The notes under the pieces were generated by a model. The model was given only the letters and a program-made list of their open reading frames with translations, did not search any database and was not told the DNA's origin. A DNA stretch of 64,000 nt from JAFLCL01 sp964502175 (GTDB lineage Bacteria > Myxococcota_A > Polyangia > Polyangiales > Sandaracinaceae), in the NCBI GenBank assembly GCA_964502175.1, contig CAZCVE010000029.1, forward strand, positions 52,108 through 116,107, given 5' to 3'. A program made the translations under genes and the position numbers. This document shows positions 41,935 to 54,987 of the stretch, piece by piece. Every line of letters starts with the position of its first letter. The stretch's first letter is position 1.

Positions 41935-42630
41935 TCAGAGCTGTACGCGATCCTTCGCGTCCGCGGAGACGATCGCCGCAAACGCGTTCGGCGCGCCGTG
42001 TCGCAGCGCGTTGCCCGTCAGGTGCTGTTGGTCGACGTCGATCGACACCAGGTACGCCCAGTGCCCCTGACCGAGGCTCGCGGGCAGCGCGAGACAGGGC
42101 GCCGAGCTCTCGTCGTTGACGGCGCGCCAGAACGGTTCGGCGTCACCTTGCGCCGAGGGTGTGCCCTTCAGCGCGCGGATCTGCTCCGCGGCCGCTCGAC
42201 CCATCGCGAGCTCGGGCGGGCTCGTCCCCGTCACCACGACGAGCGCAGGCAGCACGGCCTCACCGGGGCCGTAGAGATCCGCGTTCGCTTGCACGACGTG
42301 CGCGACGCAGAGCCGACCGTCGCGCAGCAGCGTCGTCAGGCCAGCGCGGATGTTTCGACGCTCACGGAGATCGAGCATCCACGCGATCGGCGGCAGCATC
42401 GAGAGCGCGGCTGCCGCGATCAGCATCGTCCACCACGGCAGCGACACGAAGAACACGACGAGGCCCGCGATCACGAAGATCACGAACGCGCCGAGCACCG
42501 CGACTGCGGTGAAGCAGCCGGGCGCCCAGCCCGACCACAGGAAGATGTGTCGGAAGAGTCGCGGGTCCTCGACTCGACGCGGCACGGCCTCGTACGCGCT
42601 CGCGGCGCGCGCGACTTCAATCGGGTCCAT
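41935..42630 (-). CDS. hypothetical membrane protein
   Basis: A 231-residue protein from ATG 42630, which has overlapping GAGGTGAGG-type ribosome-binding sequence immediately upstream. Two adjacent hydrophobic helices (about 36-80, including FVIFVIAGLVVFF and WTMLIAAAALSML) are followed by a soluble alpha/beta domain. That domain is unlike any family I recognise and contains VVVTGTSPPELAMGRAA and AYLVSIDVDQQHLTGNALR. It is 51 bases upstream of xerC on the same strand and divergent from the lipoprotein gene at 42742. Function unknown. Confidence 0.65.
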   Translation of the reverse strand: MDPIEVARAASAYEAVPRRVEDPRLFRHIFLWSGWAPGCFTAVAVLGAFVIFVIAGLVVFFVSLPWWTMLIAAAALSMLPPIAWMLDLRERRNIRAGLTTLLRDGRLCVAHVVQANADLYGPGEAVLPALVVVTGTSPPELAMGRAAAEQIRALKGTPSAQGDAEPFWRAVNDESSAPCLALPASLGQGHWAYLVSIDVDQQHLTGNALRHGAPNAFAAIVSADAKDRVQL

Positions 42631-42741
42631 CCTCACCTCACCTCTGAGCCGGACGCTACCAGGGCGGGCGCATCGCGTGTGACGAACGCGGGCCATCTCC
42701 GAGATCACGCGCACGACGGAATCACGCAGTGACACGGTACG

Positions 42742-44052
42742 ATGCTGCCCATGACCACGCGCGCTCACACCCGAACGAGCTGGGCCTCGATCTCGATCGC
42801 GCTCGTCGTGATCGGAGGGTGCGACGGCACGCTGCGTGGCTCAGGAGACCCCGACACGGGGCGCGGCATCGACGCGTTCGCGTCTCGGGAGGACGCGGCG
42901 GTCGATGCGTTCGGCGAGCCGCCCGACGCGGTGAGCGCGCCGATCGACACGGGCGCGCCGCCGCCGTTCGACGCAGGTCCGTGCGGCTCGGGCGACCTCG
43001 CGTCGCGCCTCACCGTCACGCGCGTCGCGGGCGTGTCGGCCAGCGGGCCGCTCTACGGCGCGGCGCTCGCCGGTGGTGGTGCGGCGGCTGCGTTCGGCGC
43101 TGGCGGCACGACCACGATCCAAGCGCTGGCGGGCGACGGCGCCGCGTTCGGCGCGCCGATCTCCGTCGACGGCGGCGAGCTGTGGGGCTTCGACACGAGC
43201 GCGGACGCGTACGGCGTGATCGTCGCGCGCGGCTCGGACGCGCTCTACCTCGTGGGCGTCGGACACGACGGAGCGCCGCGCTTCTCGCAGCGCTTGCTCG
43301 GCGAGGTCCCGCACGACGTCACGAACAACGAGTGGTTCGGCGCGCTCATCCGCTACGGGCGCCTCGACTACACCGGCACCGAGTGGGCCACGTACTACAC
43401 GGTCAATCGCCTGTGGCCCGACGGAATCGCGCACTACGGCGATCAGCTGCGGTTCTTCTCGCCCGCGGGCGCGCCGACCTCGATGCGGTGGGACTGGGGC
43501 TGCAGCCACAGCATGGAGGTGCGGCTCGAGCACAACGCGTCGATGCTCGGTCCCGTGTGCGCGTCGGACTGCTACCCGAGCAAGGGCATCCACTTCGATC
43601 ACCGCACCGCGCAGCTCTACACCGACGAGAGCGGCTCGAACTGCGCCGGCGGCTACGGCACCTCGCTCGGCGGCGTCGTGCCGATGACCGATGGATTCTG
43701 GGTCTCCTTCACGGCGACGGACATGCGGAGCTCACACGACGTCGGTCTCGTGCACGTGGGCAACGACGGACGCGCGGGCGCGCCGATCTGGGTGACCACC
43801 GACGCCGCGCGCGACGGCTCGGTGCACGCGGCGCCGTACGGCAGCGGCTTCGTGCTCGCGTGGAGCGCAGACGGAACCGATCGCATCGCGCGCTTCGACG
43901 CCGCAGGCGCGCGCCTCGAAGGGCCCATCGACGCGCCCGCGCTCGATCTCGGCACCGCGAGCGACTTCTTCGTGCTCGAGGGCGGCGACGTCGGCTGGAT
44001 CGCCGCGCCCGGCGGCACGCTCGCGCTCGCGCGTCTCCGCGCCTGCGACTGA
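42742..44052 (+). CDS. hypothetical lipoprotein with propeller-like domain
   Basis: A 436-residue lipoprotein (VVIGGC, Cys27). A start at the second ATG (42751) is equally possible. An acidic linker (about 32-78) with DAFASREDAAVDAF-like units leads to a beta-rich domain of about 350 residues. That domain has repeated Trp/Gly turns (GELWGFDTSADAYGVIV, SGFVLAWSADGTDRIARFD), suggesting a propeller or lectin-like fold. Two Cys clusters lie in the middle (GCSHS, VCASDCY). It converges on the MopE-like lipoprotein gene with about 9 bases between them. No catalytic motif is seen. Confidence 0.7.
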   Translation: MLPMTTRAHTRTSWASISIALVVIGGCDGTLRGSGDPDTGRGIDAFASREDAAVDAFGEPPDAVSAPIDTGAPPPFDAGPCGSGDLASRLTVTRVAGVSASGPLYGAALAGGGAAAAFGAGGTTTIQALAGDGAAFGAPISVDGGELWGFDTSADAYGVIVARGSDALYLVGVGHDGAPRFSQRLLGEVPHDVTNNEWFGALIRYGRLDYTGTEWATYYTVNRLWPDGIAHYGDQLRFFSPAGAPTSMRWDWGCSHSMEVRLEHNASMLGPVCASDCYPSKGIHFDHRTAQLYTDESGSNCAGGYGTSLGGVVPMTDGFWVSFTATDMRSSHDVGLVHVGNDGRAGAPIWVTTDAARDGSVHAAPYGSGFVLAWSADGTDRIARFDAAGARLEGPIDAPALDLGTASDFFVLEGGDVGWIAAPGGTLALARLRACD

Positions 44053-44061
44053 CGGCGAGGC

Positions 44062-45273
44062 TCAGCGCGCGAGCTGCTCGAAGGGCGCGAGCACCCACTC
44101 GAACGCGTCGACGAGCGCGACCGAGTCGAGGAGGCCGTCGCCCGAGTCCCAGATCATGAAGGACATCGTGATGCGCGACCCGGGCACGACGGGCGCGGTG
44201 GTCTGCACGCAGTCGGTGCCGCCTCCGACGATGCCCTCGGTGCCGTCCATGCACGCCGAGTCGATGGCTCCCCGCAGCGGCCCTGCGCCGAGCTCGCACG
44301 TGAGCGGCCCGCGCGCAACGCACGTGCTGAGGAGCGCGTTGTTCACGGTGAGCGGGTTGCCCGCGCGATCGAACACGATGTTCCTCAGCTCGCCCGAGGA
44401 GACGTCGGTCATGAACACCGCGTAGACGTCGTTGAACGGTGAGCAGAGGTAGTCCGGGTACTCGCGCGTCATGAAGTTCGACGCGAAGCGAAGACCGATC
44501 GCGTTGGTCGGTACGTCGAGCTCGATCGTCAGCGCGACCGAGTCGACGACGGGACCGCTCACGACGCCAGGACACGCGGGCGAGTCCATCGGGAAGCCCG
44601 GAGGGAACGGGCCCGAGAGGCCCTCCTCCACGCAGCTCCCGCTCGGCGGCTGCGCGTCGTTCGCGATGCCCGTCGAGAGCACCAGCATGCGGCGGCCCGC
44701 GTACGGCCCGTAGCGCCCGAAGCCATCGGCCACGCGGTGCATCTCCGTCACGATGTGCGGCGCGAACGACGTGTCGTTCCACGCCGCCGAGCGCACCCAC
44801 TCGCGCGTCTCCGCGGTGGACGAGAGACAGAGTCCGAGCGCGTTCGCCGCGCTGCGTGGCGTGCCGTCGTCGGGGCTGATCGCCGTGTCGAGGCACGGTG
44901 CTGCGTCGTCGCCGGTGCAGTCCTCGTCGAGGCCGTTGCCGGGGATGTCGTAGGCGCCGCCGTTGATCTGCGGCACGCAGTCGTTGCAGTCGACGTCGTT
45001 CGCGAAGCCGTCGCCGTCGTGATCGCCCGCGCCGCTCATCGCGCAGGGCACCACACGCTCCGCGCTCGGCGGCTCGCTCGGCTCGCCGCAGGCGATGGTC
45101 ATCGGCGCGCCGAGGCTCGCGTCGGCGCGCGGCGCGTCCTCGGGGAGGGCGCCGCCGTCAGCGAATTCACGGCGCATGTGCGTGCGGTAGCAGCCCGCGG
45201 CGAGGGCGAACGTCGCGATCACGCACGCGAACGAGGGCACGACGCGCGAGCACGACCGGAGGCGGACCGACAT
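44062..45273 (-). CDS. lipoprotein with MopE-like metal motif and choice-of-anchor-type domain
   Basis: A 403-residue lipoprotein (ALAAGC, Cys28). A short acidic linker is followed by a MopE-like putative metal-binding stretch (GDHDGDGFANDVDCNDC, then NGLDEDCTGDD at about 83-125). A large beta domain comes next. Its IGLRFASNFMTREYPDYLCS, with NDVYAVFMTD, resembles the choice-of-anchor L domain of secreted proteins. Secreted surface function is inferred. It is divergent from hslV with 75 bases between. Calcium binding is suggested by the DxDGDG pattern only. Confidence 0.75.
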   Translation of the reverse strand: MSVRLRSCSRVVPSFACVIATFALAAGCYRTHMRREFADGGALPEDAPRADASLGAPMTIACGEPSEPPSAERVVPCAMSGAGDHDGDGFANDVDCNDCVPQINGGAYDIPGNGLDEDCTGDDAAPCLDTAISPDDGTPRSAANALGLCLSSTAETREWVRSAAWNDTSFAPHIVTEMHRVADGFGRYGPYAGRRMLVLSTGIANDAQPPSGSCVEEGLSGPFPPGFPMDSPACPGVVSGPVVDSVALTIELDVPTNAIGLRFASNFMTREYPDYLCSPFNDVYAVFMTDVSSGELRNIVFDRAGNPLTVNNALLSTCVARGPLTCELGAGPLRGAIDSACMDGTEGIVGGGTDCVQTTAPVVPGSRITMSFMIWDSGDGLLDSVALVDAFEWVLAPFEQLAR

Positions 45274-45348
45274 GCGCGGGGGTCTGCAACGGCGATGCCG
45301 ACGTGACGCGTCCGCGCGCTACCATCCCGCTCCCTCGGAGGTCAGGCA

Positions 45349-45920
45349 GTGAGCGAGAAGGAACGCTGGAGGTCGACGACGATCGTGGCCGTGCGCCGCG
45401 ATGGTCGTTCTGCGATGGCGGGCGATGGACAGGTGTCGCTCGGCAACACCGTGATGAAGTCGAGCGCGCGCAAGGTGCGCCGCATCGCGAACGGCCGCGC
45501 GATCGCGGGCTTCGCCGGCGCCACGGCCGACGCGTTCACGCTGCTCGAGCGCTTCGAGAGCAAGCTCGAGGCGCTCCGCGCGGGTGATGCGCCGAGCGCC
45601 CTCTCGCGCGCGGCGGTCGATCTCGCGAAGGAGTGGCGCACCGATCGGTTCTTGCGTCGCCTCGAGGCGATGCTCGTCGTGATGGACGCGCACACGATGC
45701 TGCTGCTGTCGGGCAACGGCGACGTGATCGAGCCGGATCCGATCGACGGCGGCTCGATCGTCGCGATCGGATCGGGCGGCAGCTACGCCCTCGCGGCGGG
45801 CCGCGTGCTGCTCAAGCACACGCAGATGACCGCGCCCGAGATCTGCCGCGAGTCGCTCCGCACCGCGGGCGAGATCTGCGTGTTCACCAACTCCGAGATC
45901 GCGCTCGAGGAGATCGGCGG

Positions 45921-45924
<4 letters not shown>
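45349..45924 (+). CDS. hslV: ATP-dependent protease peptidase subunit HslV
   Basis: HslV is the threonine-peptidase double ring that degrades proteins unfolded by HslU. The start is GTG 45349 with GGAGG upstream. A nine-residue propeptide is expected to be removed to expose Thr10 of TTIVAVRRDG. GDGQVSLG, the central GSGGSYALAAGRVLL and the C-terminal IGG are family features. The 191-residue length is slightly above typical because of the propeptide. Its stop overlaps the hslU start as ATGA (45921-45924), giving translational coupling. Confidence 0.97.
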
Positions 45925-47381
<1,457 letters not shown>

Positions 47382-47384
47382 TCG

Positions 47385-48389
47385 TCATTCCCTGGGAGTC
47401 TGACGAGCGAACGAGTCGAGGATCGCACGCTGGTGACCGCGCTGTCCGAGCAGCGCTGCCGTGACGTGGCCGGCGTCGTCCCATCGGAGCTCCGAGCCGG
47501 GCCAGTGACGATGCAGCGCCTCGGTCTCTTCGGGCGGCACGAACGCGTCGTGTCGCGCGCCGACCACGATGCACGCGCGCGGCGCGATCGGAGCGGGGTG
47601 GCGATCGACGCGCACCGGCGCGAGACAGGACTCGAAGTAGGCCTCGGCCTCCGCGCGTCCGCCGACCTCACGCGCGAGGCGCTGCCAGTCCATCGCACGA
47701 GAGAGCGCGCCCTTGGTGAAGATGGCCTCGACGCGCGCGCCCGCGCTGCGCGGTACGCAGCCCGTGGGGAACGGTACGAGCGCGCTGACGAACGCGGCCA
47801 TGATGCCGCCTTGGCTGTAGCCCGAGAGCACGATCTTCGGGTGCCCACGCGACGCGAGCCATCCGGCGACCGCGCGACCCTCGAGCACCGTCGCGAGGTT
47901 CATCGCGAACTGATCACGCACCGTGCGGAGGCCCGGGCCGAGCTGACCGCGGGGCCGTCGCGCGCCGTAGAACGGGTTCTCCACGATCAGCACGGACCGA
48001 CCGCTCGCGACGAGAGGTGCTGCGAACCGTCTGCGCGTGAAGAAGCCCTCCTCGCCAGTCGCCGCGAGCAGCACGACGACCTCGCGCGGTCGGTCGTCGC
48101 GCGCGCTCGGCTCGAGCCAGAGCATGCGCACGTCGCGGCTCTCGGGAGGCAGCTCGATCGCCGGTGACTCGAAGCGCGCGTGCCGCTCGGTCGTCGCGCC
48201 CGACGTTCGCGGAGCGTCCCAGCGCACGTCGAGCTCGGGCAACGGCGCGTCGCGCGCGACGCTGCCGACGGCGTCCACGAGACGCGCGAGCGACGATCGA
48301 TCGCCGAAGCCGTCCTCGTAGAGACGGACGCCGCGCAGCAGCGAGGTGAGTGCGAGGTCCGTGTAGCGATGGAGCGCGCTGCGGATCAT
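47385..48389 (-). CDS. alpha/beta hydrolase, ABHD18-like
   Basis: A 334-residue cytoplasmic alpha/beta hydrolase from ATG 48389. The catalytic set is visible: nucleophile elbow GYSQGG, Asp in GARHDAFVPPEE and His in DDAGHVTA. The N-terminal LHRYTDLALTSLLRG resembles the opening of ABHD18/DUF2048 proteins, and ENPFYGARRPRGQ is typical of that group. The frame is open upstream as far as about 50576, but that part is antisense to the large kinase gene. The substrate is unknown; a lipid or acyl ester is likely. It converges with hslU and is divergent from the kinase-ATPase gene. Confidence 0.8.
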   Translation of the reverse strand: MIRSALHRYTDLALTSLLRGVRLYEDGFGDRSSLARLVDAVGSVARDAPLPELDVRWDAPRTSGATTERHARFESPAIELPPESRDVRMLWLEPSARDDRPREVVVLLAATGEEGFFTRRRFAAPLVASGRSVLIVENPFYGARRPRGQLGPGLRTVRDQFAMNLATVLEGRAVAGWLASRGHPKIVLSGYSQGGIMAAFVSALVPFPTGCVPRSAGARVEAIFTKGALSRAMDWQRLAREVGGRAEAEAYFESCLAPVRVDRHPAPIAPRACIVVGARHDAFVPPEETEALHRHWPGSELRWDDAGHVTAALLGQRGHQRAILDSFARQTPRE

Positions 48390-48500
48390 CGGGTCGGGTC
48401 GAGGGTACCGCGGCGAACGTGCACGCACGGCCCCTCTTGCGAGACACTCGGCGCGCGTCGCCTCCGCATGCGGTGACGCGCGACGGCTCTCGAAGGACAC

Positions 48501-52181
<3,681 letters not shown>

Positions 52182-52225
52182 GACCGCGCTGGGAATCTCT
52201 CTGCGCCCAGGTCCGTTGGGGGCGC

Positions 52226-52618
52226 GTGCGCCCGCTCGTCGCGTTCGTCTCGCTCGTGGCCGCGGTGCTCCCGTGTGTCGGGGCCGCAGGCTTCGAGGGC
52301 GTCGCGCGCGCGGAGTACGCCGTCGGCATGGAGCCCGGACGGATCGCCGTGCGTCACAGCGCGTGGGACGCGGCCGCGTCGTGTCGAGAGACGCTTCCTC
52401 CCGAGGCCGGTCGCACGGTGGACCTCACGATCACGATCGACCGGCGCGGCCGTGTGCTGTCGGTCGAGGGCGTGCCCGACGTGCGTCCCTTCGAGCAGTG
52501 CGTGATGCGCGCGATGCGCACGGCGCCGCTCCGGCCGACGGGCGTCGATCGCGCGGGGCGTCGTTGGGTGGTGGTCACGCGCTACGTCTTCCCCGCCGTG
52601 TCGCCCCGCGCCGAGTGA
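52226..52618 (+). CDS. TonB C-terminal-like exported protein
   Basis: A 130-residue protein from GTG 52226 with a signal peptide (AFVSLVAAVLPCVGAAG) and a domain of about 90 residues. The pattern TVDLTITIDRRGRVLSVEGVPD, then FEQCVMRAMRTAPL, matches the TonB_C/energy-transducer fold and the C-terminal part of myxobacterial AgmX/PglI proteins. Two Cys flank the domain. It follows the kinase gene by 44 bases on the same strand and precedes hutH by 73 bases. A periplasmic role is inferred; no ExbB/ExbD genes are in the window. Confidence 0.65.
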   Translation: MRPLVAFVSLVAAVLPCVGAAGFEGVARAEYAVGMEPGRIAVRHSAWDAAASCRETLPPEAGRTVDLTITIDRRGRVLSVEGVPDVRPFEQCVMRAMRTAPLRPTGVDRAGRRWVVVTRYVFPAVSPRAE

Positions 52619-52691
52619 GCTCCGACGTTCGTCGGGGCGGCCGCTGGCGCGGTTGCCGAGTGGCCCGTCGAGCGGCAGTCTCGGCGCCCTC

Positions 52692-54260
52692 ATGAGCTCG
52701 CACGATTCCATCAAGCCCGTCGTCCAGCTCGGAGAGGTCTGGACCCTCGAGACGCTCGAGACGATCGCGTACGCGACCTCGCGCATCGAGCTGCCCGCCG
52801 AGGCGCGGCACCGCATCGATCGATCACGCAAGCTCGTCGACGATCTCGCCGCGCGTGGGGATGCAGCGCCGAACGTGTACGGCGTGAACACGGGCTTCGG
52901 CGCGCTCGCCGAGACGCGCATCGCGGCCGATCAGGTGCGCGCGCTCCAGCGGAACCTCGTGCGCAGCCACGCGTGCGGCGTGGGCGCGCTGCTCCCGCGC
53001 GAGGTGGTCCGCGCGATGATGGCCCTCCGCGCGCAGACCATCGCGATGGGGTACTCGGGCGCGCGATCGGTGATCGTCGATCTGCTCGTCGAGATGCTGA
53101 ACCGCGGCGTGCATCCGTCGGTGCCGGCGCAGGGATCGGTCGGCGCATCGGGGGACCTCGCGCCGCTCGCGCACCTCGCGCTCGTCTTGATCGGTGAGGG
53201 CGAGGCGGAGCACGAGGGGCAGCGCAAGACCGGCTTCGAGGCGCTGCGCGACGCGTCGCTCCTGCCGATCGAGCTCCAGGCGAAGGAAGGGCTCGCGCTG
53301 ATCAACGGCACGCAGCTCATCACCGCGGTGGGCGCGCTCGCGGTGCGGCACGGCGAGCGCCTGTGCACGACGGCCGACCTGACGGGCGCGATGAGCCTCG
53401 AGGCGCTCGAGGGCAGCTCGCGACCGTTCGACACGCGCGTGCAGGCGGTGCGTCCTCACCCGGGCCAAGAGGAGACGGCGAAGAACCTCCGCGCGCTCCT
53501 CGCGGACAGCGCGATCGCCGAGTCTCACAAGGACTGCAAGAAGGTGCAGGACCCTTACTCGCTGCGCTGCATGCCGCAGGTTCACGGCGCGAGCCGCGAC
53601 ACGCTGCGCTGGGCGCGACAGGTGCTCGAGCGCGAGCTGATCGCGGCGACCGACAACCCGCTCGTGTTCGCGGACGACGAGGGCCACGGCGAGTTCATCA
53701 GCGGTGGCAACTTCCACGGGCAGCCGCTCGCGATCGCGCTCGACGCGGCGTGCATGGCGATCGCGGAGCTCGCGAACTGCGCCGAGCGCCGCATCGAGCA
53801 GCTCGTGAACCCGGCGATGAGCTCGGGCCTGCCGCCGTTCCTCGCGCCGCGCAGCGGCCTCGACTCGGGCTTCATGATCGCGCAGGTCACGGCCGCGGCC
53901 CTCGTGAGCGAGAACAAGGTGCTCTGTCATCCGTCGAGCGTGGACTCGATCCCCAGCTCGGCCGGCAAGGAAGACCACGTGTCGATGGGGACCATCTCGG
54001 CGCGCAAGTGCGCGCAGATCGCGACCCACGTGCGCACGGTGCTCGCGATCGAGGCGATGGTCGCGGCGCAGGGCCTCGACTACCGAAAGCCGTTCGAGTC
54101 TGGCGTCGGCGTGCGCGCCGCGCACCGCGCGCTGCGCGAGGCGGTGCCCACGCTCACCGAGGATCGCGTGCTCTATCCGGACATCCAGCGCTGCGAGCGG
54201 CTCGTCGACGAGAGCACGCTCGTGATCGCAGCGACCGCGGCCGTGGGGCCACTCGCGTGA
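52692..54260 (+). CDS. hutH: histidine ammonia-lyase
   Basis: The enzyme deaminates histidine to urocanate using the MIO cofactor, made from Ala152-Ser153-Gly154 in SVGASGDLAPLAH. The 522-residue length and the N-terminal YGVNTGFG (Tyr63) fit the family. INGTQ and the GNFHGQP segment (about 350) are present. A longer ATG start at 52653 exists but adds no family sequence. Its stop overlaps the engB GTG start as GTGA. There are no other hut genes (hutU, hutI, hutG) in the window, so histidine use cannot be judged from this context. Confidence 0.95.
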   Translation: MSSHDSIKPVVQLGEVWTLETLETIAYATSRIELPAEARHRIDRSRKLVDDLAARGDAAPNVYGVNTGFGALAETRIAADQVRALQRNLVRSHACGVGALLPREVVRAMMALRAQTIAMGYSGARSVIVDLLVEMLNRGVHPSVPAQGSVGASGDLAPLAHLALVLIGEGEAEHEGQRKTGFEALRDASLLPIELQAKEGLALINGTQLITAVGALAVRHGERLCTTADLTGAMSLEALEGSSRPFDTRVQAVRPHPGQEETAKNLRALLADSAIAESHKDCKKVQDPYSLRCMPQVHGASRDTLRWARQVLERELIAATDNPLVFADDEGHGEFISGGNFHGQPLAIALDAACMAIAELANCAERRIEQLVNPAMSSGLPPFLAPRSGLDSGFMIAQVTAAALVSENKVLCHPSSVDSIPSSAGKEDHVSMGTISARKCAQIATHVRTVLAIEAMVAAQGLDYRKPFESGVGVRAAHRALREAVPTLTEDRVLYPDIQRCERLVDESTLVIAATAAVGPLA

Positions 54261-54973
54261 GCACCAAGGACGACAAGACCAAGAAGCCCGCAGGGGTGGG
54301 CAAGGCCGAGGACGACGCGAAGAAGCTGACGTTCGCGATCCTCGACGCCGAGTTCGTCGCGCACGCGAAGGATCACGACGGCCTGCCGCCGCCGATGCAG
54401 GCGGAGGCTGCATTCGGGGGGCGGTCGAACGTCGGCAAGTCGAGCCTCATCAACAAGCTCGTCAACCGTCGCAAGCTCGTGCGCACGAGCTCGACGCCCG
54501 GCGCCACGCGTGGTCTCTCGCTCTTCCGCGCGACGCTGCGCCTCGACGGCGGCGAGCGCGCGCAGCTCGATCTCGTGGATCTGCCTGGCTACGGCTTCGC
54601 GGTCCGCAGCAAGTCCGAGCGCAAGAGCTGGGGCCCGATGATCGAGGGCTACCTCGAGAGCCGCGTGACGCTGCGCGTGGTGGTGCTGCTCGTCGATGTG
54701 CGCCGCGGCCTCGAGGACGACGACGCGCAGCTCCTCGAGTATCTCGCGCACGTGAAGCGCCGCACCATCGTGGCGATCACCAAGGTCGACAAGCTCGGCA
54801 AGAACGATCGCGAGAAGGGCGTGCGCGTCATCCGCGACGCGGTGAAGAAGGCGACCCAGGGCAACAAGCACCCGGTCGACGTGATCGCGACGAGCGCCGA
54901 CACCGGCGAAGGCATCGACGCGCTGTGGGCCGCGATCCGCCGCGACACGTTCCTCGGAGTACCCCCGACCTGA
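54257..54973 (+). CDS. engB: ribosome biogenesis GTPase EngB (YihA/YsxC)
   Basis: EngB is an essential GTPase in large-subunit maturation. The start is GTG 54257, four bases overlapping the hutH stop (GTGA). The 238 residues show G1 GRSNVGKSSLIN, the STPGATR switch, G3 DLPGYG, G4 TKVDK and SADTGEGI. The N-terminal 20 residues are a Lys/Asp-rich extension. It is co-transcribed with hutH by overlap, an unusual pairing. It converges on the flavoprotein gene at a perfect palindrome that contains both stop codons. Confidence 0.95.
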   Translation: MSTKDDKTKKPAGVGKAEDDAKKLTFAILDAEFVAHAKDHDGLPPPMQAEAAFGGRSNVGKSSLINKLVNRRKLVRTSSTPGATRGLSLFRATLRLDGGERAQLDLVDLPGYGFAVRSKSERKSWGPMIEGYLESRVTLRVVVLLVDVRRGLEDDDAQLLEYLAHVKRRTIVAITKVDKLGKNDREKGVRVIRDAVKKATQGNKHPVDVIATSADTGEGIDALWAAIRRDTFLGVPPT

Positions 54974-54987
54974 TCGTCAGACGATCA
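54971..54987. terminator. palindrome over convergent stop codons (engB / flavoprotein)
   Basis: TGATCGTC-A-GACGATCA is a perfect 8+1+8 inverted repeat. It contains the engB stop (54971-54973) and the stop of the opposing gene (54977-54979). It may act as a weak bidirectional end, but there are no T runs. Confidence 0.4.

Noticed and set aside
52650..52680. D-arm-like GGTTGCCGAGTGGCCC resembling the 5' end of a Ser/Leu tRNA before hutH
   Set aside because: No anticodon stem, T-arm or acceptor pairing follows before the hutH start at 52692.
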